This document shows, piece by piece, positions 34,080 to 45,244 of a stretch of DNA of 64,000 bases. Both the position numbers and the translations under genes were made by a program. Within the stretch, counting starts at the first letter, position 1, and every line of letters starts with the position of its first letter. The notes below the pieces were generated by a model. The model had not been told where the DNA came from. It was given only the letters and a program-made list of their open reading frames with translations, and ran no database searches. The stretch comes from Dryococelus australis. Its lineage: Eukaryota; Arthropoda; Insecta; Phasmatodea; Phasmatidae. The stretch covers positions 63,106,777 to 63,170,776 of the forward strand of contig CM057002.1 in assembly GCA_029891345.1 (NCBI GenBank). The letters are read 5' to 3'.

Positions 34080-35029
34080 CGCATATTTCTTGCACTGTGT
34101 TCCGGCAGCCGCCTGGTGAACGATGTTTTGCAAGTAAACTACAAGAGACATATTCGTTTAAGCCTTTTAATCATAACCAAAGTGAAAGACATTAAGAATT
34201 TTCTCAGGTGAGTTTCCCTGGGTGAACAGTCATAGGAAGTTCGAAACTTCAAAACCAACCATTCTGATCTGAAAAAATTTGGGTCTTCAATGCTCATCGC
34301 AGGAAGAGTTTCAGATACAATATAAAATTAAACCTATCAAAAAATACACGAATTAAAATCTAATGTTGGGGATTTAATGGACAGCTTGTATAAACTGCAA
34401 AACCGTTGACTCCCGGTGAGGCGCAACTCTGCCGATCGGAGCCAAGGCAATATCGATCTTATAAATCTCTGGCCTGGAGAGAGTTCGCCCATCGCATACA
34501 GACATGTACAGGACCTATTCGCCTCGTTTGTATCTCCACCGTAGTACCTTTAAAAGTGTTCCAGAGCCAAAAATTGTTTTCTGGAGTTTGATAATATTTT
34601 ATGGTTTCTGAACATTATACTGATGATGAAGTGAAAAAAAATAAAAAAATAAATAAATTAATAATAATAATAATAATTTCAAAAATAAAATCTATCAAGA
34701 TTTTCAGAGTAAACATAGGGATTTCAGCTTAAAACCTTATATCGTAGAAATTTAAAAATGTTAATATAATAAAAAGTAAAGTGTTATACTGAAATATCAT
34801 GAGTGGCGTGCTGCAATTTGTTTGGAATTTAAAACTTGGTTTAATTCCTCAAAGGTTTTAAATTCTAATTATTTTGACAATTTTAATTCAAAAGTCAAAA
34901 TAGAAAGTGTGAACCACGTAAAAATTTTCTAAGCATTGTTATTCAGTCTGTTATAATGAGGAAACATTTTTAGCTGTGAGCTACCGTATTTTCACAAGAC
35001 GCCTGAAGGGTGTATCTGAGTTCTTGAGG
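34080..35029. other. Unassigned AT-rich sequence
   Basis: Contains an (AAT)n-like patch near 34,640-34,676. No gene recognised. Confidence 0.5.
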
Positions 35030-35720
35030 GATGGAGGCCTTAATATAAATAACAGAACTAAATTTGATTTTTAATTTATTCACACAGCCATTATTTACAG
35101 CATAAAACTATCTATCTTCTTTATTACTCTTTTAATTTCCCTGTGAGAGCAATATTTAATGTCTGTTTCAACTCTAATTAACGTTCTTTTTAAAGTCTCC
35201 GTTCGGTTATAGTCAATTAATTCATACACATCATTAACCCACGTTCAGTTTGTCTGTTGTCATAGGTTGTATTGACTTTCACTAGCGCATCCGGTCCAAT
35301 AGTCCAGCCTGCCAGCCGCACCCTTCACTGCGCCGATACTCGTAGTCGCAGATTTTCCTCCCGCTGGTCACTTCTCTCGCCGCTCGCTCGTCGTCTATCG
35401 CTTACACTCCAGTCACTCATCCACTCAATAACTCCCGGCTCGAAGGCCCGTTGCACTTTCATAGGCGCTGGCCTTGACCTGGAAGTTTCGACGCACCCCG
35501 AGAGACGCTGAGATAAACCAGGGCAGCAAACCACTGGGAAGATATTCAGATATACATGGAAATTCAATCAGCTGAAGATCAGAAGCGCAAGCCGCAAAAC
35601 ACGTGGCACGGTGGCAACCCTTTGTAGGATGATCTTCGTGTTCGCCGTTCGCTCTTGGGCTACACGAGTGACCTTCACGCATTTCCGCTTTTGCAAGGGA
35701 TGCGAAGCAGCGAGCGTAAA
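35030..35720. other. GC-rich patch with an AT-rich flank, possible repeat terminus or UTR
   Basis: The 35,270-35,720 part is GC-rich and open in several frames on both strands; on the minus strand it passes into AT-rich DNA with AATAAA near 35,085. This could be a decayed terminal repeat, a 3' UTR or a CpG-rich regulatory patch. No domain recognised in any frame. Confidence 0.3.
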
Positions 35721-35795
35721 ACAGTATTGATTTGGTAAACTTGCGAGGTTTGCATGCAAGAAAATCAAAATTTCTCTAACTTTTATCATTGTTCC

Positions 35796-35807
35796 CCCCC
35801 CCCCCCT
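35796..35807. repeat. Poly-C tract
   Basis: C run interrupted only at its end. Confidence 0.85.
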
Positions 35808-36013
35808 CCCGTTTTAATGTAAGTGTTTCCCATTGCCATGCTTATTTTAATATAGTAACGAATGTCAGGTTGTAATTTGCAAAATACGTAGAAAATAGTT
35901 TTAGCTTCTGGAAAACCCTTACGTCTGACGAGGATGGGTGCAGACGCTCGGTGAATCTCTGGCATTCGAGAAGTATTCTCCTATTCTGTGTTGTCATGGA
36001 GCAAACACTCTTA

Positions 36014-36665
36014 CAGGCTGTTCACAGTAAAGTGAGCGCTTTTTAAGGCCCTGCTAAAATTTTCCTTTCGACAAATTTCTATCTTTCCGCAACTTTTTAA
36101 TATAAACTTCACCATGTGACTGATGTACATTATGTGTACAGTTTACCACTCTCAAAAGTTAACGTCGGAGACTGTGATAAAATATATTTAAAGGCAGTTC
36201 ACGGTAAAGTGAGCACTTTTGAAATCGACCTTAGAAAATAAGTTACTGCTCCTACCTGCATAGATTTTAACAGGCGCGCCGAGTGGCGTGCACCCAGTAA
36301 GGTTGGTAACGGTGAAAGAAAAGTAGTTCCATATCTTACCTTCGAATAACACGTTTTATGCAACCTTTTTTGATAACACAAATGATTTATTTCGCTTTTT
36401 TTATAACGCATCTATGTGTAAAAATCACCAGATCTGTAACATATTTACTTCAATTCCACATTTTCCCCTGGCAGATGCATGAACAAAGTTATGAGGCCCA
36501 TGGCAAAGTTAATTTTACATAAGACGGACGAATAGACAACGTGCATACGAGTAGATCTTAAGCAGGGCTTTCAAAAGTGCTCATTTTACCGTGAACCGCC
36601 TATATGAATGGTTAATGCTTGTTGGGAGAGCCTTAAAAAGTGCTCACCTTACGGTGAATAGCTTT
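36014..36665. mobile_element. Short-form TA MITE, split by a nested long-form MITE
   Basis: Left part 36014-36190 begins CAGGCTGTTCACAGTAAAGT; right part resumes after the insert and ends CACCTTACGGTGAATAGCTT, with TA at 36012-36013 and 36666-36667. Joined across the insert, AAAATATATTTATGAATGGT lines up with AAAATATATTTATTGACTAT of the short form near 63.4 kb. Short-form copies lack the GCGC-rich core of the long form but share its ends. Confidence 0.85.
36191..36602 (+). mobile_element. Long-form TA MITE nested inside a short-form copy
   Basis: Ends AAGGCAGTTCACGGTAAAGT and TTTTACCGTGAACCGCCT with TA at 36189-36190 and 36603-36604. All internal family blocks are present over 412 bp. Confidence 0.95.
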
Positions 36666-36667
36666 TA

Positions 36668-36996
36668 CCTGACCCAAATACCGGATATTACAGCACGCCG
36701 ATGGACTTTGCAGAAACACGCTAGTTGGCCAATCCCGGCTAGGTCCGCACCGGAAAGGCTCACTCTCGTATCAGAGGAGTCGGATGAGACCGAGCAAGGA
36801 ATGTAGGCTTACAACTGCTGTAACAGCACTTCGTCAGAATATCATTTCCTAGCACAAGACGCTAGACAGTAGCATTTATCTGGCCTAAGCTTTAGATCTG
36901 GACAGCGTAGATTCGAAACGAAATAGTCAGACGTCATTGAGAAGTTGGTGATGGTAAAGGAAATAACTTTTTTTTAAACGTGTTTGTTTCATGATA
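36668..36996. other. Unassigned spacer
   Basis: No feature recognised. Confidence 0.45.
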
Positions 36997-37419
36997 AAGG
37001 CTGTCCACAATAAAGTGAGCATTTTTGAAATAAATCTTAGAAAAAAGTCGCTGCCTCCTGCATGCATATATTTTAACGGGCGCACTGAGTGACATGCGTT
37101 CAGTAAAGTTGGTAAAGGTGGAGTGAATATAGTTCCACGTCTTAACATAGACTGCAAAAAATTTAGGTAACTATTTGTGTTAATTTAAACAATTTCTTCC
37201 GCTTTCTGGTTTTTTAATGCATCGACGTGTAAAAATTATCAGACTCGTAAAATATTTACTTTTGTAATATTTCCGCATTTTCAATTGACCGACGCATTAA
37301 TAAAGTGATGAGGCCCAAGACAATGTTAATTTTAAGTAAGGCGGAAGACTATGCAACTTTCATGCAAGTAGATCTTAAGCAGGGCTTTCAAAAGTGCTCA
37401 TTTTACCGTGAACAGCTTA
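36997..37419 (+). mobile_element. Long-form TA MITE
   Basis: Ends AAGGCTGTCCACAATAAAGT and TTTTACCGTGAACAGCTTA with TA flanks at 36995-36996 and 37420-37421. Internal order complete. Confidence 0.95.
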
Positions 37420-37421
37420 TA

Positions 37422-38507
37422 CCTGCATAATTTACTCTCACCTACATCACGGGTACATCTGAGCCTAACCTTAATGATAATTATTTACGATCGTTAAAAT
37501 CTGCGTATTAAAAAAATGTTACTCCTTTAAATTTTATGATGCAGTGAGATGCTTGGGACATTTAAAGGATGCGTTCTAGGAAAATAATGGAAATAATTTT
37601 TTTAGGGCAGGTAGCTGCTGACAAATTCTGAAACATATTTTTTTTATTCCAAGGCTAACAGAATATGCAAGAAGTTCTAAGAGAATAATACTGAAAGAAA
37701 ATCATGGATGATTATAATATGAATTTTGCTGTCATTTTTGGGGACCTGACGGCGAAAGACACCGCAGCTCGCTACAAATTCCAAAAGGGCACGCTTATAA
37801 TAAGAGTTATGGATGAAAGGCGCTGTCCGCAAGTTACTTTCCGGGATTAGTTTGTCGTTTCGACAAAACATTTCCTGGAGAATTCTAAAAACAGTTGCCG
37901 CGACATATTATCGACCTAGACAACACTTTGATGCCTCTGACAAGCAAGGGATTCAGTAAACTGGAGTTTTATTTAACTGGAGCGTTGATGTTGGCCTGCG
38001 GTTGTAAAAAAAAATAACGGATTTACGTCTGTAATTCATGGGTAAATTCCAAGAATTACGAGCCATGTGAGAACAGTTGGTTTAAACAAACCCCAAGTAG
38101 CACGAATCTTTTTTTTTAAACATTTTTCTCTTAATACAAAAAGCGTTGTTTCCCTATACCACGCATTTTCAACGAAGTTAAATCCGTGGCATCACGTGAT
38201 CACGACAATTCCATTGCAAATCGGACAAACGAAAGATAGAGTTTAAAAAAATTACTCGAAGGGAACGGAGGAAAATAATTACATTACTGCTCTGTCCGAG
38301 TGCTTATGAGAGTTTATTCCATCCCTCTTTGTTTATTCTCGAAATCGTTGATAAGAGCAGCTAACTATTAGTGCACCGATTTTTCATGGGATTTTAAACA
38401 ACAATGTTCAATATATACAACCGCTGGAAGAGAATTTCGCTTTGTTAGTTGAAAATTGACACTGCCGCCTGAGTGTATTTGATGATACCATGTTGGCTCT
38501 CGCGAAT
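37422..38507. other. Unassigned, mostly unique-looking sequence
   Basis: Non-repetitive within the window. The stretch about 38,220-38,360 has moderate GC and no simple repeats, and might be conserved non-coding DNA; this cannot be judged from one sequence. Confidence 0.4.
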
Positions 38508-38537
38508 CTCTCTCTCTCTCTCAGACACACACACGCA

Positions 38538-38568
<31 letters not shown>

Positions 38569-38577
38569 CCACACACT
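38508..38577. repeat. (TC)n/(AC)n compound microsatellite
   Basis: CT dinucleotides pass into AC with GC interruptions. Confidence 0.95.
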
Positions 38578-39538
38578 AAGCAACTCGCCCAGTACATTTA
38601 ACAAGCTCCAACACCTTGACTGCAGATTTGTGAAACATTTTAAACCCGCATGCGCCTTGGCTTTTTCTCTTTGGGTAGAAATGAAATATAATCTGTGGGA
38701 ATTATTAATAATGATATTACTGGCAGTAAATGTAATTCGAACACTGGAGTTGGTCGTTTGTAAGTGGCAGTAAGTGGGTTTTACAGCATGGGAATCCATC
38801 CCGTTAACCCAAATGTGTTCAGAAATCTTTTTTTGGCGAACATTATGACATGTAGGAACTAATTGCAGACGCTGCATGGGAAAACAGGCCAGCTGAAATT
38901 ATAAAAACGTTATGAAACTTTTTGAAATACATATATCTTTTAATGCTAGTTGAACTACAAGAAAATACCAAACATCAGTACTCTACAATACTTTTTTTAA
39001 GACAATTAAACATTAAGAAACAATGCACATTAGAACCAGTTCTGTTTTGTAAACCACAAAGATAGAAAATGTGATTAGAGACCTGACTGAGTACATTGAT
39101 AAGTAATACCGTGTACAAGAAAATTCCGTGCCTTGTTCAGCCTGGTATTCAGCAGTGTCCATGCGAAACCATCAGCCAGTGTGTTATGTGGTCTTAAAGT
39201 CTCAAAGTTTCCAATTTACATCGGAAAACGTGACACTTTTAACAAATACACCTGAGAAGGGGTTGAACATGAGGAAAATATGCAGTAAAGGAGGGGAATA
39301 CTCACGTACACTTCACATGACGTCAAATTGAAGCAGAAAGCATTTTACAATCGCAGGGCCGCAATGTGCTCGAAATCCTTTAAGCGGGTACTTTAAAACG
39401 TGAGGTGAAAAAAAAAAATAAAGAAAACAATTGTGCGATTGGCTGGCAAAGAGACAACATAGCTGCATTCTAAGTGGTGAAGATTTTGAGTTTTGAATTT
39501 ACTTACAGAAAGAACTACGATTTTTGTACTCTCGAAGA
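38578..39538. other. Unassigned sequence
   Basis: Nothing recognised; a 118-codon minus-strand frame runs out of the AC microsatellite and is an artefact. Confidence 0.5.
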
Positions 39539-39806
39539 AATTGCTTGAATCAGTGAGAATTGAGCCAAATCAGTGAAAACAGTGAGAATTGAGCAACTGA
39601 TAATCAGTGACTGATAACTAATTAATTTAGTAGTTGAATTTCACTGATATACTTGTGATTTCCCAGTGAATGTCAAGAACGTCACTGGTACAAAAAACAC
39701 TTATTCCCAGTTAATTTGCTTGATTCGCCTGTCAGCAGCAGCTTACCAACTGCCATTCAGTGAACGTTATCTTACGGATTGTTTTCAGTAATTCGCATTT
39801 AGAGTG
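39539..39806. mobile_element. TA MITE with CACTCTAAAT ends, copy 4
   Basis: Right end TAATTCGCATTTAGAGTG followed by TA (39807-39808) matches the family; left end CTCTCGAAGAAATTGC is decayed but preceded by TA. The interior is a series of AATCAGTGA modules in both orientations. Confidence 0.75.
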
Positions 39807-39808
39807 TA

Positions 39809-41883
39809 GTTTTAAAACTGGTGCATTTTACCGCTTTAAATCAAAATAAAGCTAATTATTTTGTCCCAGGAGCATTATGTAACTGCAGCCACTGTAATTT
39901 CAAACATAGCTTGCTGGTTTGTTTTCCAGGTTACAGCTGACTGCTTAAAACACTACATACTTGCCCGTAATTTGAGACTATTGTTTTCTTTTGCAACGTA
40001 AGGCACAATGTAAACAAATACGAACAGGAGAATGGCGTACCAAGCGTATGTAATAAAATACACTAAAGGATTAAAAAATAATACACGTTATTTTTTTATC
40101 TTTTGTGATTGACGTCTTACAACAGTGAAAATGAGAAAATTTCTTATTTAAGCCAACGCTGACGTCGGTTACTTAGTTGTTAAAATCTACATTGCGGCAT
40201 TTAGTAACAATGAAGGCCATAGCTATAACACGAGCATATGGGCTCATGTACCCCTTTTGCAGAGAATGCCTTGAAAGATCCACCGTGATTTTGTCAGCGC
40301 GCCCTCAAAATTTGAAACATGTATTGAGTTAATGAGGTGGGCGGAATATTTTAGGTCTGTTCACAACATCTCTAGTATATATGGTTTATTGTTTGCAAGG
40401 AACGGAGTTAATGTTCAGTGTTCTGATGCCGTGTCATTTCATGTTTACGATCAATAATAGGCTATTTACTGACCATCTTTATTAGTGTAATGCGACCATC
40501 CAAATAACATTGAAATCATTGTTCGCATTTTGCGCATAACGAATCTTTGGTCACGTGCCCTTATTATATCTAACGTCTCAATTATTGACAAGTAATGTCT
40601 TTGGCCAGGAAGACATTGTTTTATGCAGTATTGTAAGTTAAACTGGTTGCTATTCTACTCAAATATACTGAAATAAAATTACAAATTTTAAGTAACAACA
40701 AACGGAAGTTCAGGGTTTTTGTATATATGTTTTAACCTGTATTTATTTCCATTCCAATTTACGCAAAATGCGTTATTTATTATGTAGTTGTACCGTTACT
40801 TCAATCTCTTTGCTGAAATACATAAGCATTTCTTTAACCAATGAAGTACTAGGATTCACTCTATACAAAATGTATCTATTTATAACTTATTAATTATCAC
40901 AGGACTAACGTACGTTCTGCAATATTTACTGATAACGTATCTGTCTTATTCTGAGGGGCAAACCGTTACTTCTAACGTTTAAATATATACATGGAACAGC
41001 TATTCAATTTTCTAGAGTTAAAACTGTTAACAAATATGCACTTCATGGCCACATATATAAAGATATTCTATAATTTCTTGTTGTTAATAGTCTTATTAAC
41101 GTTAGTGAGTTGTGCGATAAACGAAGTCTTTAAATCTGACAGCTCTGAGTTGCTCCTCTTTAACAATAATAGTTAATTTAGGAAACCCTGACAACATAAA
41201 ATTCAGATACAGTAAACTCTACTTGAACTAACTATCACACCCAATGCTAAATACTAAAGTTAAATATTAGCAATAAAATTTGCGAATACCAAAGTCTTCG
41301 AAGATTAAGAAATTTAATTAAAATAATTTCTCGCCGTGTTCAATTAATCACTTTTCTTGCCACAGTTTGAGTTTCAAAAGTTTCAACGGGAAGGAATACG
41401 ATATCATTTCTTGCAGGTGATTACAGAAACGATACTAGTAACAGTAGCCAGTTAAGTTTGTTGGGTAGTCTTTTAAAAATTTTAATATCAATTATTTTAT
41501 AATTATACTAAAACGTAGTTCATTTTGTATGCATTGTAAGTAATGACGTTTCCGTAATAATAAATTAAACGTGTTATTTTTCAATAATTTAAAGTGAAAT
41601 CCCAAATTACTAACTAAGATATAGTAATGAAAAAATTTACAAGGCTAACTAGTGCTGTGGACTATCGCTTGGCATACCTGTGATCATAAAAAATTACAGT
41701 TGATGAAGAAAAAATTATAAAAAAATTCAAAATTATTTTGATATATATATATTTGGTAATTACACATGTGTCACACGGTAACCCACGACATTAGATTATG
41801 TTGTAAATGTTTAATTTGTATAACTTACTAGGCCTATTAGTTTAATGCCTGCAGCAATACAGAACAATTTTGGATTTCACATT

Positions 41884-41914
<31 letters not shown>

Positions 41915-44113
41915 TTTAAAAAAAAATGGCATCACGTTCAATGCGTACAAGTTGAACGATGCTTGGTACGAATTAAAAAATGTTTTGGGTATCCAACTTT
42001 TTAAATACCGACTTTATAAAATGTACAGGCCAATTCCCTATGCTCTGTCTACCAGCAAAACTTAATGCAAAATTTTTGGAGCGGACTATGGCGAAAAATA
42101 CATAAATCCCAGTTGGTGAATAATGATCCCCCGTAAATCACACTCGAGGTAGAGAACGACTGAGTGCTGCAAGCAAAGTAAGTCGCTGCGAGTGACACCA
42201 CCATTTTCAAAGTAAAGCTGTGCTGCTAGCATACATAAGTAACTGCAGGCAAATAGCACCTGACTGCGCATAGATCGTGCTATACATCTTCTGAACGTAA
42301 CAATCAAAGCAATATGGCACAAATACATCTAAGCGTGAGTGTAATCATAACGTAACGAAGTTGGTTAAAAATAGTTTATCAACGAACTACAAGAACGTCT
42401 TAATAAAAGTGTCTTTCCATAGTAAATGCTGATTTAAAACTAATTAAAACCAATACTTACAAGTATTCTATTGCCGCCACCTCAAATAAAGGCTTTATCG
42501 AGATCTCTTCACAAACTTTAAATTAGATGATTTCGTAAACATTAAGCGGCCTTTATCGAGCATTTTCAAAAGGTTATGTTGTCAAGTTGCTTTTTAACTG
42601 CTCTGAAACTGTACAAAACAAACTTTATTCGCGACAGCCTGGAAGAGAATAAACTCACAAGATGCAAAGTCGAATTCATATTTTTTCGATTTTCGCTCAA
42701 CACTAAAGAAACAAAAAGATGTAAAATCTAGACAAGATAAAGTTATTAAATAAATGCGATAAGCTGACATTTAAGATGAAGAGGGACGTAAATAGCTTTT
42801 CTTTTGGATGAATCGCCCTCCGCAATTCTTACCGCCACAGCCGTTTATCAAAATTACTTCCTGACACGGTGCAGTGTTTAATAAAAAAGTACTTGCTTCT
42901 GAGCGGCAATTAAATGGAGCTCAGGCGCTAGATTCTCTTAAGAAATTCAGACAGTAACAAATCATAGCAGTAAATAAGAAAGACAATTTGATAAACTCAT
43001 TTTGCATCACTGATCCTATGTAAACACGCCTCTCGAGAATTTTATTTTATTTCTTCGTTGCAAAGTCTTCAGTCATAATTTAGATTAATTAATTTTGTTG
43101 TATGATCCGAAATTTTTTCGTTTACATGTTTTAATATTTTGGCAAAAGTAAAATTATGAAGAGTGGCTCGTAACTAATGCAGCACAAATTTGCACAATAC
43201 AAGAAACAACTGCAGTGTTGCAATAAAAGTAATAATACGACATAATTTTGTATGGAATATGCGAGTCATTTTCACGCACACTTAAGAATATTTTGTAATA
43301 GATTTATTTATACTATTGTACTCAGAATATAGTTTTTGGAACGTCCCGCACATATCTCACTAGCTACACTTGTATATATCATTGCTCATTGCGTTTTATC
43401 ATGTAGCAGTTTACGTCGCTTTCATTCACACGAGTAGCGTTTAAGGGTAGTGTTACGCAGTCCATTAACTGCATAACACCCTTATGGTGGTAATGTTTTT
43501 ATTGACAGGGCACGTTTTGAAGGATAGATCTGTCTTTCTTTTACGTTCCATGTCTGCCAGGCTAAAGAGTGAAGAAGGAAAGGTGCGTATGCTATGCCAT
43601 GTGGGATGTTGTTAGTACAGTATTGTTCGTGTGACATACACACATGAAGTTTTGGAAGTGGCATGGAAGAAGTGAGAGTTTAAGATTCTCTATAAGACAT
43701 CGAGGGGAAAATAATACTAGTATAATTTTCCGCGGATCATGTCTAACATTGAGAGAGTTCAGTGATACAATAAAATGCACCAAGGGTTTTTACATCAAAA
43801 TTTTTCTTAGGTGAAAATTATAATAAAGTGGCAGCTAGAAACAAGAGTAACGGACGCATACTATTGCGTTACTGAATAATTTTTAATGAGCGCTAGACGA
43901 AAATGTTTACGTGTGCCACGCATGAACTTATTTGACAGATAAATCGGAATTCCGCTTTTTGAGGTCCCCGATGTATTCAAGGATATGTTTGACACAAAAT
44001 AATTACCATATGTCAACCACATCATACGCCCACTTTACGGGGGTGTGATCTCGTTCACGACCCTTTCTCCCAACTTCCCGGCGACTATAACACGTCTACA
44101 GCTAGGTTAGTTA
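39809..44113. other. Unassigned tract of about 4.3 kb
   Basis: The longest stretch without a recognised element. Mostly AT-rich, with an A run at 41891-41914. Short frames (for example 40,991-41,176, with a hydrophobic stretch) are not supported as genes. The part 42,720-42,960 is less repetitive and slightly GC-richer, a candidate for conserved non-coding DNA only by appearance. Confidence 0.45.
41891..41914. repeat. Poly-A tract
   Basis: Twenty-four consecutive A, then TTT and a further A run. Confidence 0.95.
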
Positions 44114-44707
44114 TACGCTGTTCATGGTTAGTTTAGAACTTGTGGTACCAGCCTTTGAAAATGTCACTGCGGCTGCCTGCATACACTAAAAGAAATTATT
44201 CGAAAATTTACCATATCAGTGTATACATATAGTGAGAAAGAGCGAATGGTAAAGTTAATTCCCATACTCCCCATGTAGTGTTTCTGTATTTGCTCATGAA
44301 AGAGTCAAATGCGTTGAGAAATTTCCAAACTTGTATACTAACTGTGCAACATATTCCTATATTTGCAGCCTGCTATATGGTACTATTCCCATACAATGCA
44401 TAGGTTAAGAACTTCCATTACAGTTTAGGAAGTTAACCAGAAACTGTTTTTAAAGTGTATATTTTAACGGGCAGGCTGGCGTGAGTGACACGCGCCGAGT
44501 AAAGTTGATAGCAGTGGAGCGAAAGTAGTTTCGTATTTTTTTCCCCAATGTGTTTGTTCAATAAGTATACGTGTAATAATGAGCAAATTTGTAAAATATT
44601 TACTTTTCTAGAAATTCCACAACTTCACTCGACGGACACATGAGAAAAGCGACCAGACCCGTGGCAATGATAATACTTGACATATTGTTAACGCCCCTCA
44701 CTGGGGT

Positions 44708-44766
44708 GACGTTACAGTATGTTATTTCGGGGGAAAGCGAACTCAGAGGTAGAATAATTTAATGAA
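44708..44766 (+). mobile_element. Possible LTR edge fragment
   Basis: TGTTAACGCCCCTCACTGGG begins with TG and a small hairpin like the LTR candidates near 6.0 and 12.7 kb, and is followed by GTATGTTATTTCGGGGG. Only about 60 bp are present before Tc1 sequence begins. A fossil remnant at most. Confidence 0.25.
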
Positions 44767-45120
44767 ATGCTCCCAACACTGTGGCGTTTGTACGGAATGG
44801 ACCCGTGTTACTTCCAAGATGACAATGCCAGGTGTCATGTTTCAAGGGCTACTGTGCAGTGGTTCGCCGGCAACAATGTTCGCCGAATGGACTGGCCCGC
44901 CCAGAGCCCCGACCTCAACCCTATAGAACATCTTTGGGACGAATTGGATCGCCGGGTGAGGGCTCGTCAGGCGCGGCCAAAATCCATTGCTCAACTCGTG
45001 GAATGGTTGCAAGAGGAATGGCGACGAATCCCCGTGGATGTCCTGCAAACACTCGTAGAGAGCATGCCAGACAGGATGGCTGCTGATATAGCCGCAAGAG
45101 GTGGCCCTACGAGATTCTAA
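44767..45120 (+). pseudogene. Tc1 transposase, C-terminal 117 codons, frame intact
   Basis: An uninterrupted frame covers the C-terminal third of a Tc1-type transposase: LLPTLWRLYG-like MLPTLWRLYGMD, then CYFQDDNARCHVSR with the second catalytic Asp, MDWPAQSPDLNPIEHLWDEL with the catalytic Glu, and the family ending MPDRMAADIAARGG. Thirty-four residues separate Asp and Glu, so this is a DD34E enzyme. The N-terminal DNA-binding domain and the first catalytic Asp are missing. After the stop lies a terminal-repeat-like GGTGCCCAATTACTTTTTGG. The clean frame suggests the youngest Tc1 copy here. It is a 5'-truncated, inactive fragment. Confidence 0.92.
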
Positions 45121-45244
45121 CGGGGTGACAACCACAGAGCAAAAATTGTGGATAGGTGCCCAATTACTTTTTGGTAGGTAGTGAACATACAAGTAGATCT
45201 TCAGCAGGGCTTTCAAAAGTTTTCAGTTTATCGTGAACATTCTG

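Larger units (their letters stand above)
44114..45244 (+). mobile_element. Composite locus: long-form TA MITE interrupted by other sequence and a Tc1 fragment
   Basis: The left MITE end ACGCTGTTCATGGTTAGTTT and first 70 bp are followed by about 270 bp of unclear origin. The core then resumes (TATATTTTAACGGGCAGGCT, GAGTGACACGCGCCGAGTAA) and runs to GGCAATGATAATACTTGACA. After the Tc1 fragment the end returns as CATACAAGTAGATCTTCAGC to TTTATCGTGAACATTCTG. About 20 bp of the MITE are missing at the Tc1 junction, so the insertion was not a clean TA event or was later rearranged. Confidence 0.7.

Noticed and set aside
38521-38877. 118-codon minus-strand frame with a Cys-Val repeat
   Set aside because: Its repeated part is the AC microsatellite; the rest has no domain.
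40991-41176. Small membrane protein from a hydrophobic 61-codon frame
   Set aside because: Hydrophobic runs are common in chance frames of AT-rich DNA; no other support.
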